The notes under the pieces: generated by a model
What the model was told of the DNA's origin: nothing
Databases searched by the model: none
What the model saw: only the letters and a program-made list of their open reading frames with translations
Translations under genes and position numbers: made by a program
Shown: piece after piece, positions 8,247 to 15,988 of the stretch
How the letters are laid out: every line of letters starts with the position of its first letter
Numbering within the stretch: the stretch's first letter is position 1
Assembly (NCBI GenBank): GCA_023701385.1
Contig: JAMPXC010000021.1
Location: 1 to 53,130 of the forward strand
From: Pseudobdellovibrio sp.
Lineage (GTDB): Bacteria; Bdellovibrionota; Bdellovibrionia; Bdellovibrionales; Bdellovibrionaceae
DNA: 53,130 bases
Direction of reading: 5' to 3'

Positions 8247-9824
8247 TTAGAAAAGGTATTCGATGCCCACTAGGTATGTCGATACTTTTTCATCTAAAGA
8301 ACGTGATGGCGGATTTTTAACGCCCGTGCCCGAGAAGCTTGTTTGCACGTTAGTAAAGCTTAATACAGCTTTAATATTGATATTTGTTGTGTATTGGTAA
8401 GTTCCAAGCACATCAAACTGATTAAATGACGGTGAAGCTCCGCCAGAATCCACCGGCTTTTCAGTAAACTTATCAAAAAGTAAAAACTTAGCCTGAGCGC
8501 CTAAAGCCACATCATTTTTAAGTGTGACCGGAAACATACCGCCCACAGTTAAATCATAACCCGTTAAATCAAATGACGTGTACGCTGTTGGCGTTGAATC
8601 TGAAACACGCACACTGTGAGTGTAATAACCAAGGCTTGCAAAAATTTGCGGGCCCCAGAAATTACCGTCGATTAAATATTTATAACCAAACGACAGATCC
8701 ATTTTGTTTAAAGTGTAATTCAACTTACTTGGTGATGAACCCGCTAAGTCGTTATCTACTTTAAAGCTTGTCTGTTGCAGTTGTAACTCAGCGAAATATT
8801 CTGGTGTGATCCAAAGTTCTGTCGCTAAATCAAAAGTTAAAGCTGTCGATTTATCAGCTTCTAAACTCGTGCCGTTCACTAAAAGCACGTTATCAGAAAA
8901 ATCAGTCGCACCACCCATAATAGAAATTTTTCCGTACTGAGGCGTCGGGGCTGGTAACCATTCAACCGGATCTTTTTCACCAGGTATTACATTCGCTAGT
9001 GAAGGTGAACCTTGAGGTGCATATCTTACGCCATCAAGAGGTAAAACTTTACTGCCACGTTCGATAACGCCATTTTCTTTTTCAAAAGTGATTTCACCAA
9101 AGCTTGAATCGGCTTCAACTTGGGTTAAAGACACCCGACCGATAATTTCTTTTTCAACGCTGGTCATGAATTTTAATTTCGGGTGACGGTTGATTTTTAA
9201 AATCTGCGCGATTGTTATCACATCACCGTTTTTAATTCCGGCTTTGCTACCGATATTTACAGTCACCGTGTTACCGCTACGGCTGGTGATGTAGCCGCTG
9301 TAAGGCAGGCGTGATTTTAATGTCGTATACATTTTTGTGATGACTTCATTCACACGCGCAATTTCAAATAATTTGGCATCTTGAAATTCTTCACGCACTA
9401 AGAGCTTTCCGCCGTCGCGTGTGTAGAAATTCATTTGAATACTTAAACCTTGTGGGCCTTTTATCAGAAAGCAGGTAATAACCGCATCAGCTTGTGATTG
9501 CTCTAAAGCCTGCAGAGTGAACTGTGAATCTTCGTCAAATTCATCAACACGCATATCTTTTTTAGGAGATACGAAGTCTGCTAAAGCCCATAAATAGTCT
9601 TCTTTGATAAGATTTTTTAAATGATCTTCAACAGATTTTTTGTAGATGTTATTTGAGTTATCGTAAACTGGAGCTACGGTTACAGTTTTAATTACTAATG
9701 CTTGATCGGTAGTACTTGTATATTTTGTTGGAAACGGAGTTTTACTTTTAAGATTGGTCGTTTGCGCAAAAGCAGAAAGGCCAAAAAACAAAAAACACAA
9801 AGCTGACAGTCTGATGATGTTCAT
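8247..9824 (-). CDS. Outer-membrane beta-barrel protein with periplasmic FlgT-like part
   Basis: The start at 9824 gives MNIIRLSALCFLFFGLSAFAQ, a clean signal peptide. The longer frame from 9920 puts 32 basic residues in front of it. The 525-residue product has two parts. Residues ~35-280 include an alpha/beta segment and a small beta module (GYITSRSGNTVTVNIGS, then KAGIKNGDVI), resembling the C-terminal module of the flagellar protein FlgT. Residues ~310-525 consist of alternating amphipathic strands and end in an aromatic residue (GIEYLF), the hallmark of an outer-membrane barrel. The family assignment is by eye only. It is likely co-transcribed with the downstream rluA-like gene. Confidence 0.7.
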   Translation of the reverse strand: MNIIRLSALCFLFFGLSAFAQTTNLKSKTPFPTKYTSTTDQALVIKTVTVAPVYDNSNNIYKKSVEDHLKNLIKEDYLWALADFVSPKKDMRVDEFDEDSQFTLQALEQSQADAVITCFLIKGPQGLSIQMNFYTRDGGKLLVREEFQDAKLFEIARVNEVITKMYTTLKSRLPYSGYITSRSGNTVTVNIGSKAGIKNGDVITIAQILKINRHPKLKFMTSVEKEIIGRVSLTQVEADSSFGEITFEKENGVIERGSKVLPLDGVRYAPQGSPSLANVIPGEKDPVEWLPAPTPQYGKISIMGGATDFSDNVLLVNGTSLEADKSTALTFDLATELWITPEYFAELQLQQTSFKVDNDLAGSSPSKLNYTLNKMDLSFGYKYLIDGNFWGPQIFASLGYYTHSVRVSDSTPTAYTSFDLTGYDLTVGGMFPVTLKNDVALGAQAKFLLFDKFTEKPVDSGGASPSFNQFDVLGTYQYTTNINIKAVLSFTNVQTSFSGTGVKNPPSRSLDEKVSTYLVGIEYLF

Positions 9825-9956
9825 ATCTTTATTGTCTAACGAAAGGGGTACACCCTGCAAGCTTAGGGCTATGCTTTTGGCCAGCTTCTTACAGAATGTA
9901 GTTCGTCTTTGAATTATCATTCTATAAACTAGAAATAGGACATCGAGGTAGCCAAC

Positions 9957-10352
9957 ATGGATGAGTTCAAATTTGTTCTTAAATGTTTATTAATTTCTTG
10001 TGTAATCGTTATTTTTTCACAGACCAGAATTTCAGGTGAAACTTTAGAAAACAAAGCTTTTATCTTTTTTAAACACTCTGATACGGCTCACTGGGTTCGC
10101 GCTGCCGCTGATGGTGGCGTAAAGTTAATCCGCCAAGGCGTAGATAAAACACAGCAGTTTATTTCGGATAAATTCGGAAGCGGATCAAGCTCAAGTTCAT
10201 CAAGCAGAAGCTATTCTTCTGAAGAGGCTCCTCAGCAGCAGGTTTCTAGCAATACGGGGTTATTTCGTAAGCTAGAAAAAAAAGAAGCCCAGCAGTTGGG
10301 GGAGACTGCTGAGCCTGAAATTAGTGAAGACGATTTAGCTATTGAAGAATAA
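9957..10352 (+). CDS. Small membrane-anchored protein with Ser-rich tract
   Basis: The 131-residue product has one hydrophobic segment (~residues 7-24) and a predicted helical region. A serine-rich linker (GSGSSSSSSSRSYSS, ~80-94) and a Gln/Glu-rich acidic tail follow. A good Shine-Dalgarno (GAGG, 7 bp) precedes the ATG. It is divergent from the barrel-protein gene and ends 3 bp from the convergent small-protein gene. No family is recognised. The tail probably lies outside the cytoplasm if the N-terminal segment acts as an anchor or uncleaved signal. Confidence 0.65.
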   Translation: MDEFKFVLKCLLISCVIVIFSQTRISGETLENKAFIFFKHSDTAHWVRAAADGGVKLIRQGVDKTQQFISDKFGSGSSSSSSSRSYSSEEAPQQQVSSNTGLFRKLEKKEAQQLGETAEPEISEDDLAIEE

Positions 10353-10355
10353 ATC

Positions 10356-10586
10356 TTAGTTAGCTGAGTTACCTGGTTTAGATAAGCTTGGTCTGCTCGT
10401 GCTAGCTTTTGCTAACATTTGCGCGTAGAAGTTCGATTTCTTATCATCACGAGATACATGTTTAGTAAAAATTTTGCCGCACGGTAAAACGATTGGCGCT
10501 TCAGATGCTGATCCTGGCGTAGATAAAGCCATTGAGATAGAAGAAAATAATAAACCAGCTGCAAGTGCGATAATTGATTTTTTCAT
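10356..10586 (-). CDS. Small secreted protein
   Basis: The 76-residue product has a signal peptide (MKKSIIALAAGLLFSSISMA) and a ~50-residue mature part rich in Ser/Pro/Lys with one cysteine. AGAGG sits at a good distance before the ATG. No family is recognised. It is convergent with the preceding gene and separated by a 180-bp spacer from the hit-like operon terminator. Confidence 0.65.
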   Translation of the reverse strand: MKKSIIALAAGLLFSSISMALSTPGSASEAPIVLPCGKIFTKHVSRDDKKSNFYAQMLAKASTSRPSLSKPGNSAN

Positions 10587-10663
10587 ATGAGCCTCTCTTT
10601 TTTAAAGCGTTCGTTATATAAGTCTATATAGCGAACCGAATGCCAAGAATGACATTTCTGACC

Positions 10664-10694
10664 AATAAAAAATCCCCTGTGATTTCAGGGGATT
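10664..10694 (-). terminator. Terminator at the end of the Flp/hit-like operon
   Basis: On the minus strand AATCCCCTG / CAGGGGATT form a perfect 9-bp stem with a 6-nt loop, followed by TTTTTATTGG. It lies about 75 bp past the last gene of the pilus transcription unit. No other convincing terminator was seen between it and flp. Confidence 0.9.
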
Positions 10695-10768
10695 AGAGAG
10701 GTCGTCTCATTATGAGAACGACTAAACTTTTGACAACTGTTAAGCCAGAAAAAGGAAAATCGAAGCTA

Positions 10769-11104
10769 TTAGTTACCAGTGCCTACAGGGTCACTTGAAC
10801 TAGAACCACCTGTAGTTGCGCCCGCGCCCACTGTTTGTTTCACACCGGGACCAGCGCGGCGAGCTGCTGAAGATAAAATAACGTTTCCAGATGTTTGGCA
10901 GCCCATGCACGTTTTAACTTGCGAAGAGCCAGCACCTAACACAGTCACACCCGATTGGTTTTCTGTAACAACGTCTTGGCCATCGCCATTACGTTCAGGG
11001 CCTGTAGCAGCTACGCGACCTGCTGGAAACGCATCTTCAGCCATAGCTTGAGTTGAGATTACCGAGAACAAAACGATCATTACTAAAGAGATAATTTTTT
11101 TCAT
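10769..11104 (-). CDS. Small secreted protein, candidate hit (Bd0108-like) gene
   Basis: The start at 11104 has AGGAG 7 bp upstream and gives a signal peptide (MKKIISLVMIVLFSVISTQAMA). The 111-residue product has a mature region rich in Gly/Ala/Thr with a CMGC motif (Cys-x2-Cys) near residue 65 and a Ser/Gly tail. It lies 10 bp after the Rhs-like gene and is the last gene before the pilus-operon terminator. In B. bacteriovorus the host-interaction gene bd0108 encodes a ~100-residue exported protein next to bd0109 and the Flp genes. Size, export signal and position match. I have not compared sequences, so the homology is an inference. It would influence pilus state and the switch to prey-independent growth if the link holds. 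Confidence 0.7.
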   Translation of the reverse strand: MKKIISLVMIVLFSVISTQAMAEDAFPAGRVAATGPERNGDGQDVVTENQSGVTVLGAGSSQVKTCMGCQTSGNVILSSAARRAGPGVKQTVGAGATTGGSSSSDPVGTGN

Positions 11105-11114
11105 CGTAAAGCTC

Positions 11115-12803
11115 CTATAAGTATAATTCTTGTGTTGCTGGGGCAATCACATCTAACAAGTTATTAAAAGTGCTGGCAACCTGTGACGCTACCGCCGCAC
11201 CATCAGCGCTATCTACTTTAGCGATATCGCCATTTGATTTATAAGAAACCTTAATCGAACCTAAACCAGGACGAGTCACCGTTTGTGGTTTGCCGAAGCG
11301 TTCTTCGTAATCAATCTTAACTACTTTTTTGGCTTGGTCAGTGATTGATTGAATGCGGCCTTTCATATCGTAAGTCATATTGATTTTTTGGCCATCACTG
11401 TTTTCAGCGTAAGTTAAGTTGCCTTTAGCATCGTACTTAAACGCTGTTGTGCGAATTGTTGTGGCTTTACCTTTTTCGTTGATAAAGCTTGTTTTAACAG
11501 TTGATACACGTTTGATTGTTGGATCGTAAGTGTATTCAAGTTTTGAATTTGCTGTTGTTTTAGTTTTAGGTAAACCATCAGCGAAGTATTCAAAGTCAAC
11601 GCGGTCATTATTGATTTTAATTGTAACCGGTTTACCAAAAGTGTCATGGTAAGTGATATCACGGATTGAACCGTTCACATTTGTTAATAAACGCGAGAGC
11701 ACCACTTGGCCTGTTGGTAATTGTTTGTGCCAAAATTCATAACGGTTAGTTGCTAAAGTTTGTTTGCCGCAGACTTTAGTAGCTGTTGACCAGTAGTTGA
11801 ATTTTGGATTTGAAGTTGAAAATTCGTATTTGTAAGACTCAGTACATTTATCACGATCAGTGAAAGATAATACCCAGTCTTTTACGTTATCGTATTTGAT
11901 AGCGATAGATGTTTTATCTGGCCAGTTAGCTTTAGTTAAGTTGTGAAACTCATTGTACTCGTAAGTGTATACATCAGTTTCTTTTTTAGCCCAGGCATTA
12001 CGATTCCAAACTAAATCTTCTTGTTGGTTGTATTTGTACTCTGTCATTAAGCCGCTTGGACCAGTGATACGTTGTACTTTTTTATTTGGAAAGTATTTGA
12101 AAGTTAATTTGCGGGCGTTGTTGTCAGTGATTTCTGTTAATAAATCTTTTTGGTATTCAAATTTTAAAAAGTTACCGTTTTTATCGTACATGTGAGTTAA
12201 GCGGCCTTCGCCGTCAAAACGTTGCATGCTGCCATCGGGTAAAGTGCGCGTGTAAACACCTTTAGCAAAAACTACGTTTTCAACTTCTTTAGCATTGGCG
12301 CTGTATTTAGTGCCTTCTTTAACCGGAACGATAATTCCGAATTGACGGGCATATTGCGAACGTAATTCTGAATCATCATAAAGCTGTGCTTCGATATTTT
12401 TCCAGTAGTCAGCGGTATTTGAACTGAATTTTTTATCAGCGCGCATTTTTGAAATGATTTGTCTGATTGAAGACTCAACATCTTTTTTTGTTAATTCACG
12501 TGAAGAGTAAACGATCTCTTGACCGTCACCGCATTCAGAAATTTTAAGATTGCCTTCTGGCGTAGTTTCTAATTTAGTTTCAAATTCAGAACACCAGCCA
12601 AAACCAAATAGACCGTTGTAAATCGTACGGCTTTTATAAGCACGGAGTACGCGCATATCATAACCAGTTCCTGGAACTTCTAAATCTGTCCAAGTATTGG
12701 AATAACCCGCATTGTTCATATCAACTAAAGCTTGCGCTTTATCAGATAAAATTAAAGTCGCAAAAGTCGCAGTGACCGCAAGAAGAACGTTCCATGTCTT
12801 CAT
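11115..12803 (-). CDS. Rhs/YD-repeat secreted protein, candidate Bd0109-like
   Basis: The start at 12803 gives a signal peptide (MKTWNVLLAVTATFATLILSDKAQA). A longer open frame to 13010 would overlap the pilus membrane gene. The 562-residue product opens with a segment resembling the Rhs N-terminal DUF6531 domain (YKSRTIYNGLFGFGWCSEFE). It then carries many YD-type repeats (GEGRLTHMYDKNGNFLKFEY, DAKGNLTYAENSDGQKINMTYD), which build a beta-wrapped shell in Rhs/Tc proteins. There is no C-terminal toxin: the protein stops soon after the last repeat. It lies between the pilus gene at 12848 and the small secreted protein. This order matches the hit locus of B. bacteriovorus as I remember it. Confidence 0.85.
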   Translation of the reverse strand: MKTWNVLLAVTATFATLILSDKAQALVDMNNAGYSNTWTDLEVPGTGYDMRVLRAYKSRTIYNGLFGFGWCSEFETKLETTPEGNLKISECGDGQEIVYSSRELTKKDVESSIRQIISKMRADKKFSSNTADYWKNIEAQLYDDSELRSQYARQFGIIVPVKEGTKYSANAKEVENVVFAKGVYTRTLPDGSMQRFDGEGRLTHMYDKNGNFLKFEYQKDLLTEITDNNARKLTFKYFPNKKVQRITGPSGLMTEYKYNQQEDLVWNRNAWAKKETDVYTYEYNEFHNLTKANWPDKTSIAIKYDNVKDWVLSFTDRDKCTESYKYEFSTSNPKFNYWSTATKVCGKQTLATNRYEFWHKQLPTGQVVLSRLLTNVNGSIRDITYHDTFGKPVTIKINNDRVDFEYFADGLPKTKTTANSKLEYTYDPTIKRVSTVKTSFINEKGKATTIRTTAFKYDAKGNLTYAENSDGQKINMTYDMKGRIQSITDQAKKVVKIDYEERFGKPQTVTRPGLGSIKVSYKSNGDIAKVDSADGAAVASQVASTFNNLLDVIAPATQELYL

Positions 12804-12847
12804 AATAAGTAACCTCGTATGTCTAGATGAGCCTAATCCGTAAGGCT

Positions 12848-13729
12848 CTACACTTTTATTGTAACAACTTTTTTGATTACGATTCCACCAATGATTTGTA
12901 AGACTAGCATAATGGCGAGCATGCCGATGCCTAGGGCGGTTTCGAACATAGGCTTGATGAAAGACGGGTCTAGGATAAAGAAGATGATACCCATTACAAA
13001 TGGGATACAAGAAACGATAATTCCCTGCATGATACCTTGGGCTGTCATGGCAGAAATTTTCTTTTCTAATTTTTGACGTTCACGAATTGTCGAGACTATG
13101 GTCTGGAAAGTTTCGGCCATATTACCGCCAGTTTCTTTTAAAATCACAACGGCAGTTACAAACATTTGTACGTCGGGGCGCGGAATGCGTTCAGCTAAAT
13201 CGGTTAAGGCTTCTTCGTAACTTTGACCGAATTGTGTTTGCGTTAGAACCTGATTAAACTCAGCCTTAACCGGATTTCCCATGATCTCAACCACGCGAGC
13301 CATTGTCTGCTGCGGGTTTGAGCCTGATTTTACACCGTTGGCCATAATCGTTAAGGCATCAACCATCTGCCCCACGAAGGCATTACAGCGGCGCTCATAT
13401 AAAGTTTTATAAAAAATCGGTAAGACTTGAAAGCCTGCAATACCTATTGAAGTTCCTAAGAACAAACCGATCGCGGTATTTGGCCAAACAATCATAAAAA
13501 ATAAAAGTCCCACACCAAGACTTGAAAGAAGTTGCAGACGAATTACTTTTTTTTCGTCTACATCCATTCCTAAAAGTTTCATGTGCATCATGATTTCAGA
13601 TTTTTTTTGCGCGCCACTTTTACTGATACGGTTTAATAAAGTATCGGCGTACATGTACACAGCAAAAAAGACAGAGATTCCAAATAATGGAAAAACTAAC
13701 CATTCATGTCTGAAAACACTTAAGTCCAT
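12848..13729 (-). CDS. Tad pilus inner-membrane platform protein (TadB/TadC, GspF-like)
   Basis: The 293-residue protein has an N-terminal membrane segment, a pair of membrane helices near 65-105, the cytoplasmic T2SSF (GspF) helical domain at ~120-245 and two C-terminal membrane helices. The segment MVDALTIMANGVKSGSNPQQ followed by LKETGGNMAETF is typical of the family. TadB/C proteins couple the CpaF ATPase to pilus polymerisation. Tad loci normally encode two of them; only one is present here. GGAG lies 6 bp before the ATG, and the CpaE-CpaF fusion gene ends 12 bp upstream. Confidence 0.88.
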   Translation of the reverse strand: MDLSVFRHEWLVFPLFGISVFFAVYMYADTLLNRISKSGAQKKSEIMMHMKLLGMDVDEKKVIRLQLLSSLGVGLLFFMIVWPNTAIGLFLGTSIGIAGFQVLPIFYKTLYERRCNAFVGQMVDALTIMANGVKSGSNPQQTMARVVEIMGNPVKAEFNQVLTQTQFGQSYEEALTDLAERIPRPDVQMFVTAVVILKETGGNMAETFQTIVSTIRERQKLEKKISAMTAQGIMQGIIVSCIPFVMGIIFFILDPSFIKPMFETALGIGMLAIMLVLQIIGGIVIKKVVTIKV

Positions 13730-13740
13730 GCTTTACTCCA

Positions 13741-15966
13741 CTATCCCGCTTTTTTCGGTGGTGTAGTTGGCGTACCTGTTGAAGTTCCTGGGGTTGCTGG
13801 TTTTGCAGCCGCGGCAGCAGGAGCTGCCGGAGTAGCTTTCGGAGCTTCATTCGAAAAGATTTCCATCGGGATGTTACCACCCTTATCTTTAATCTCTTGC
13901 ACGAATGAAGGAACCGTACCTGTTGCTTGGAATTGCCCGATAATTTTTCTGTTCTTATCGTAACCAGTTTCTTTAAATCTAAAAATTTCAGCTAATGTAA
14001 CAACATCGCCTTGCATGCCGACAACTTCAGTGATGCTAATGATTTTACGCGAACCATCTGAAAGCCGCACGATCTGCACGATTAAATCTACGGCGCCGGC
14101 GATCTGTTCGCGAATCGCACGCATTGGTAAATCTAATCCTGACATCATTACTAGTGTTTCTAAACGGGCGATACATTCACGAGGCGAGTTGGCATGTGTT
14201 GTAGTCATCGAACCATCATGACCTGTGTTCATCGCCTGAAGCATATCTAGGGCAGCACCGTCACGCGTTTCTCCCACCACAATACGGTCAGGACGCATAC
14301 GTAACGCATTCTTAATTAAATCACGGATGGTAACAGCGTTTGTACCTTCCATTGAAGGAGGACGAGTTTCTAAACGCACTACGTGCTCTTGCATTAATTG
14401 TAATTCGGCCGCATCTTCTACCGTGATGACGCGTTCATGTGCTGGAATCCACGATGAAATCATATTTAATAACGAGGTTTTACCGGAACCGGTACCACCA
14501 CTGATAACAACGTTGTAACCGTATTCAACCGAAATACGCATGAACTCTAACATGTTCTTTGTCGCAGAACCGAATTCGATATATTTCTCAGGATTGATAC
14601 CACCTTTTTTGAACTTACGAATTGTTAACGCAGGTCCATCAAGTGCGAGTGGTTCAATGACTGCATTCACACGCGATCCATCTTTTAAACGCGCATCCAC
14701 ATAAGGAGTAGCATTATTAATCTGACGGCCAAGTGGTGTTACGATACGCTCGATAATACGGCGTAAGTGATCATTTGAAGTAAATTTAATTCCAGATAAC
14801 TGAACCTTACCACCTTTTTCGATAAAGATTCTGTTTGCGCCGTTTACCATGATCTCTGAAATCGCTGGATCAGCTAACATATCTTCTAAGGGGCCAAGGC
14901 CAAGCGCTTCCTCTAAAACTTCTTTAGTTAATTTCTGGCGATCTTCGCGTGATAAATCCGGAGCTTCTTTATCCACAATCCCTGAAATATCACGCTGAGT
15001 TTTATTGCGTAATTCCTTTTCTTTACTTTCACCTTCGTTGGCTTCAGCTAAGATCTTTTTTAAATCGATTGTTCTGATTAACTCAGAGTGCACGCGAAGT
15101 TTAGTGACAATCCAAGGGTCCATGCCTTTGGCCACTTCTGGAGCTGGCGCACCAGGAGCGCCGCCCGGAGCTGCTGCCGGAGGTGTCGGCTTTGGTTTTT
15201 GCATGCTCTTAAGGCGTTGTAATGTTCCGCCAGATAATTTTCTAACGAAATCAAAGTACGCTGAAGAAATCGGAGCTTTCGGATTAGCGATAACAAACGG
15301 TTTTGATTGTGAAATCGAAGCCATCGTTGTGTTTTCATCAGATGGAATCATCGCCATCGGAGATAAAGCTAAATGCTGCGCGATCATTTGGGGTTGTAAA
15401 CCGTTTGGTCCAACCTTATTTAAAACTAATTGAAACATTTCGCGCGGAATTGACTGAGTCATCAATTCGTTGATCATTCTTTGTGTTTGTTGCACCACTA
15501 GAATTTCTGGTGTTGAAACTAACGCAATCGCCGTGGCATCAGCTAAAATCGTATTTTGCATCGGTCCTAAATCATTACCGCAATCGACAACGATAAACTT
15601 AAAACTGCGCGAAAAGAATTCGATAAGTTTTGCTAAATTATCTGGAGCTACACTTAGAATTTCTTCTGGCCCACGAACCGCACCTAAATACGAAAAACCT
15701 GCAGGGTGCTGAGTCACGATCTGTTGAATTGGAGTAGAATTCAAAGACTGTGTTGTTGTAGCAAGTTCACGTAAAGTTTTGATCGGTTTTAAACCAGTAA
15801 TAATATTTTGATCGCCCACAGATTTAGTGTCGCAATCAATTAAAAGAACCGGAGTTCTAAGCTCGGCAGTGATAGCTGCAGTTAAGTTGGCTGCAAATAC
15901 GGATTTACCGACGCCACCTTTTCCGCCGACCACAGCGATTAATGCACAGTTTGAATTTATGGCCAC
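13741..15966 (-). CDS. Fused CpaE/TadZ-type ATPase and CpaF/TadA secretion ATPase
   Basis: The GTG start is preceded by AAGGAG at 5 bp spacing. Residues ~1-240 form a MinD/ParA-like ATPase with the deviant Walker A GGKGGVGKS, as in CpaE/TadZ, the pilus localisation factor. It lacks the N-terminal receiver-like domain of many CpaE proteins. A Pro/Ala/Gly-rich linker (~265-285) leads to a complete CpaF/TadA VirB11-type ATPase: Walker A SGGTGSGKT, an Asp box, and TTTHANSPRECIARLE with VGETRDGAALDML. A Pro/Ala/Thr-rich tail follows. Tad loci usually encode these as two proteins. There is no stop or frameshift at the junction, so the fusion is genuine unless the sequence carries an assembly error. 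Confidence 0.92.
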   Translation of the reverse strand: MAINSNCALIAVVGGKGGVGKSVFAANLTAAITAELRTPVLLIDCDTKSVGDQNIITGLKPIKTLRELATTTQSLNSTPIQQIVTQHPAGFSYLGAVRGPEEILSVAPDNLAKLIEFFSRSFKFIVVDCGNDLGPMQNTILADATAIALVSTPEILVVQQTQRMINELMTQSIPREMFQLVLNKVGPNGLQPQMIAQHLALSPMAMIPSDENTTMASISQSKPFVIANPKAPISSAYFDFVRKLSGGTLQRLKSMQKPKPTPPAAAPGGAPGAPAPEVAKGMDPWIVTKLRVHSELIRTIDLKKILAEANEGESKEKELRNKTQRDISGIVDKEAPDLSREDRQKLTKEVLEEALGLGPLEDMLADPAISEIMVNGANRIFIEKGGKVQLSGIKFTSNDHLRRIIERIVTPLGRQINNATPYVDARLKDGSRVNAVIEPLALDGPALTIRKFKKGGINPEKYIEFGSATKNMLEFMRISVEYGYNVVISGGTGSGKTSLLNMISSWIPAHERVITVEDAAELQLMQEHVVRLETRPPSMEGTNAVTIRDLIKNALRMRPDRIVVGETRDGAALDMLQAMNTGHDGSMTTTHANSPRECIARLETLVMMSGLDLPMRAIREQIAGAVDLIVQIVRLSDGSRKIISITEVVGMQGDVVTLAEIFRFKETGYDKNRKIIGQFQATGTVPSFVQEIKDKGGNIPMEIFSNEAPKATPAAPAAAAAKPATPGTSTGTPTTPPKKAG

Positions 15967-15988
15967 AAATACTCCTTTTGGGCTATAT

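Noticed and set aside
11115-12803. Rhs-type polymorphic toxin with immunity gene
   Set aside because: The protein ends right after the repeats with no C-terminal toxin domain, and the next gene encodes a secreted protein, not a cytoplasmic immunity protein.
12804-13010. 69-residue N-terminal extension of the Rhs-like protein
   Set aside because: It overlaps the TadB/C-type gene and would bury the signal peptide; the ATG at 12803 starts a clean signal sequence.
15005-15433. 142-residue plus-strand frame inside the ATPase fusion gene
   Set aside because: Antisense shadow of the Pro/Ala linker region of a clearly coding gene.
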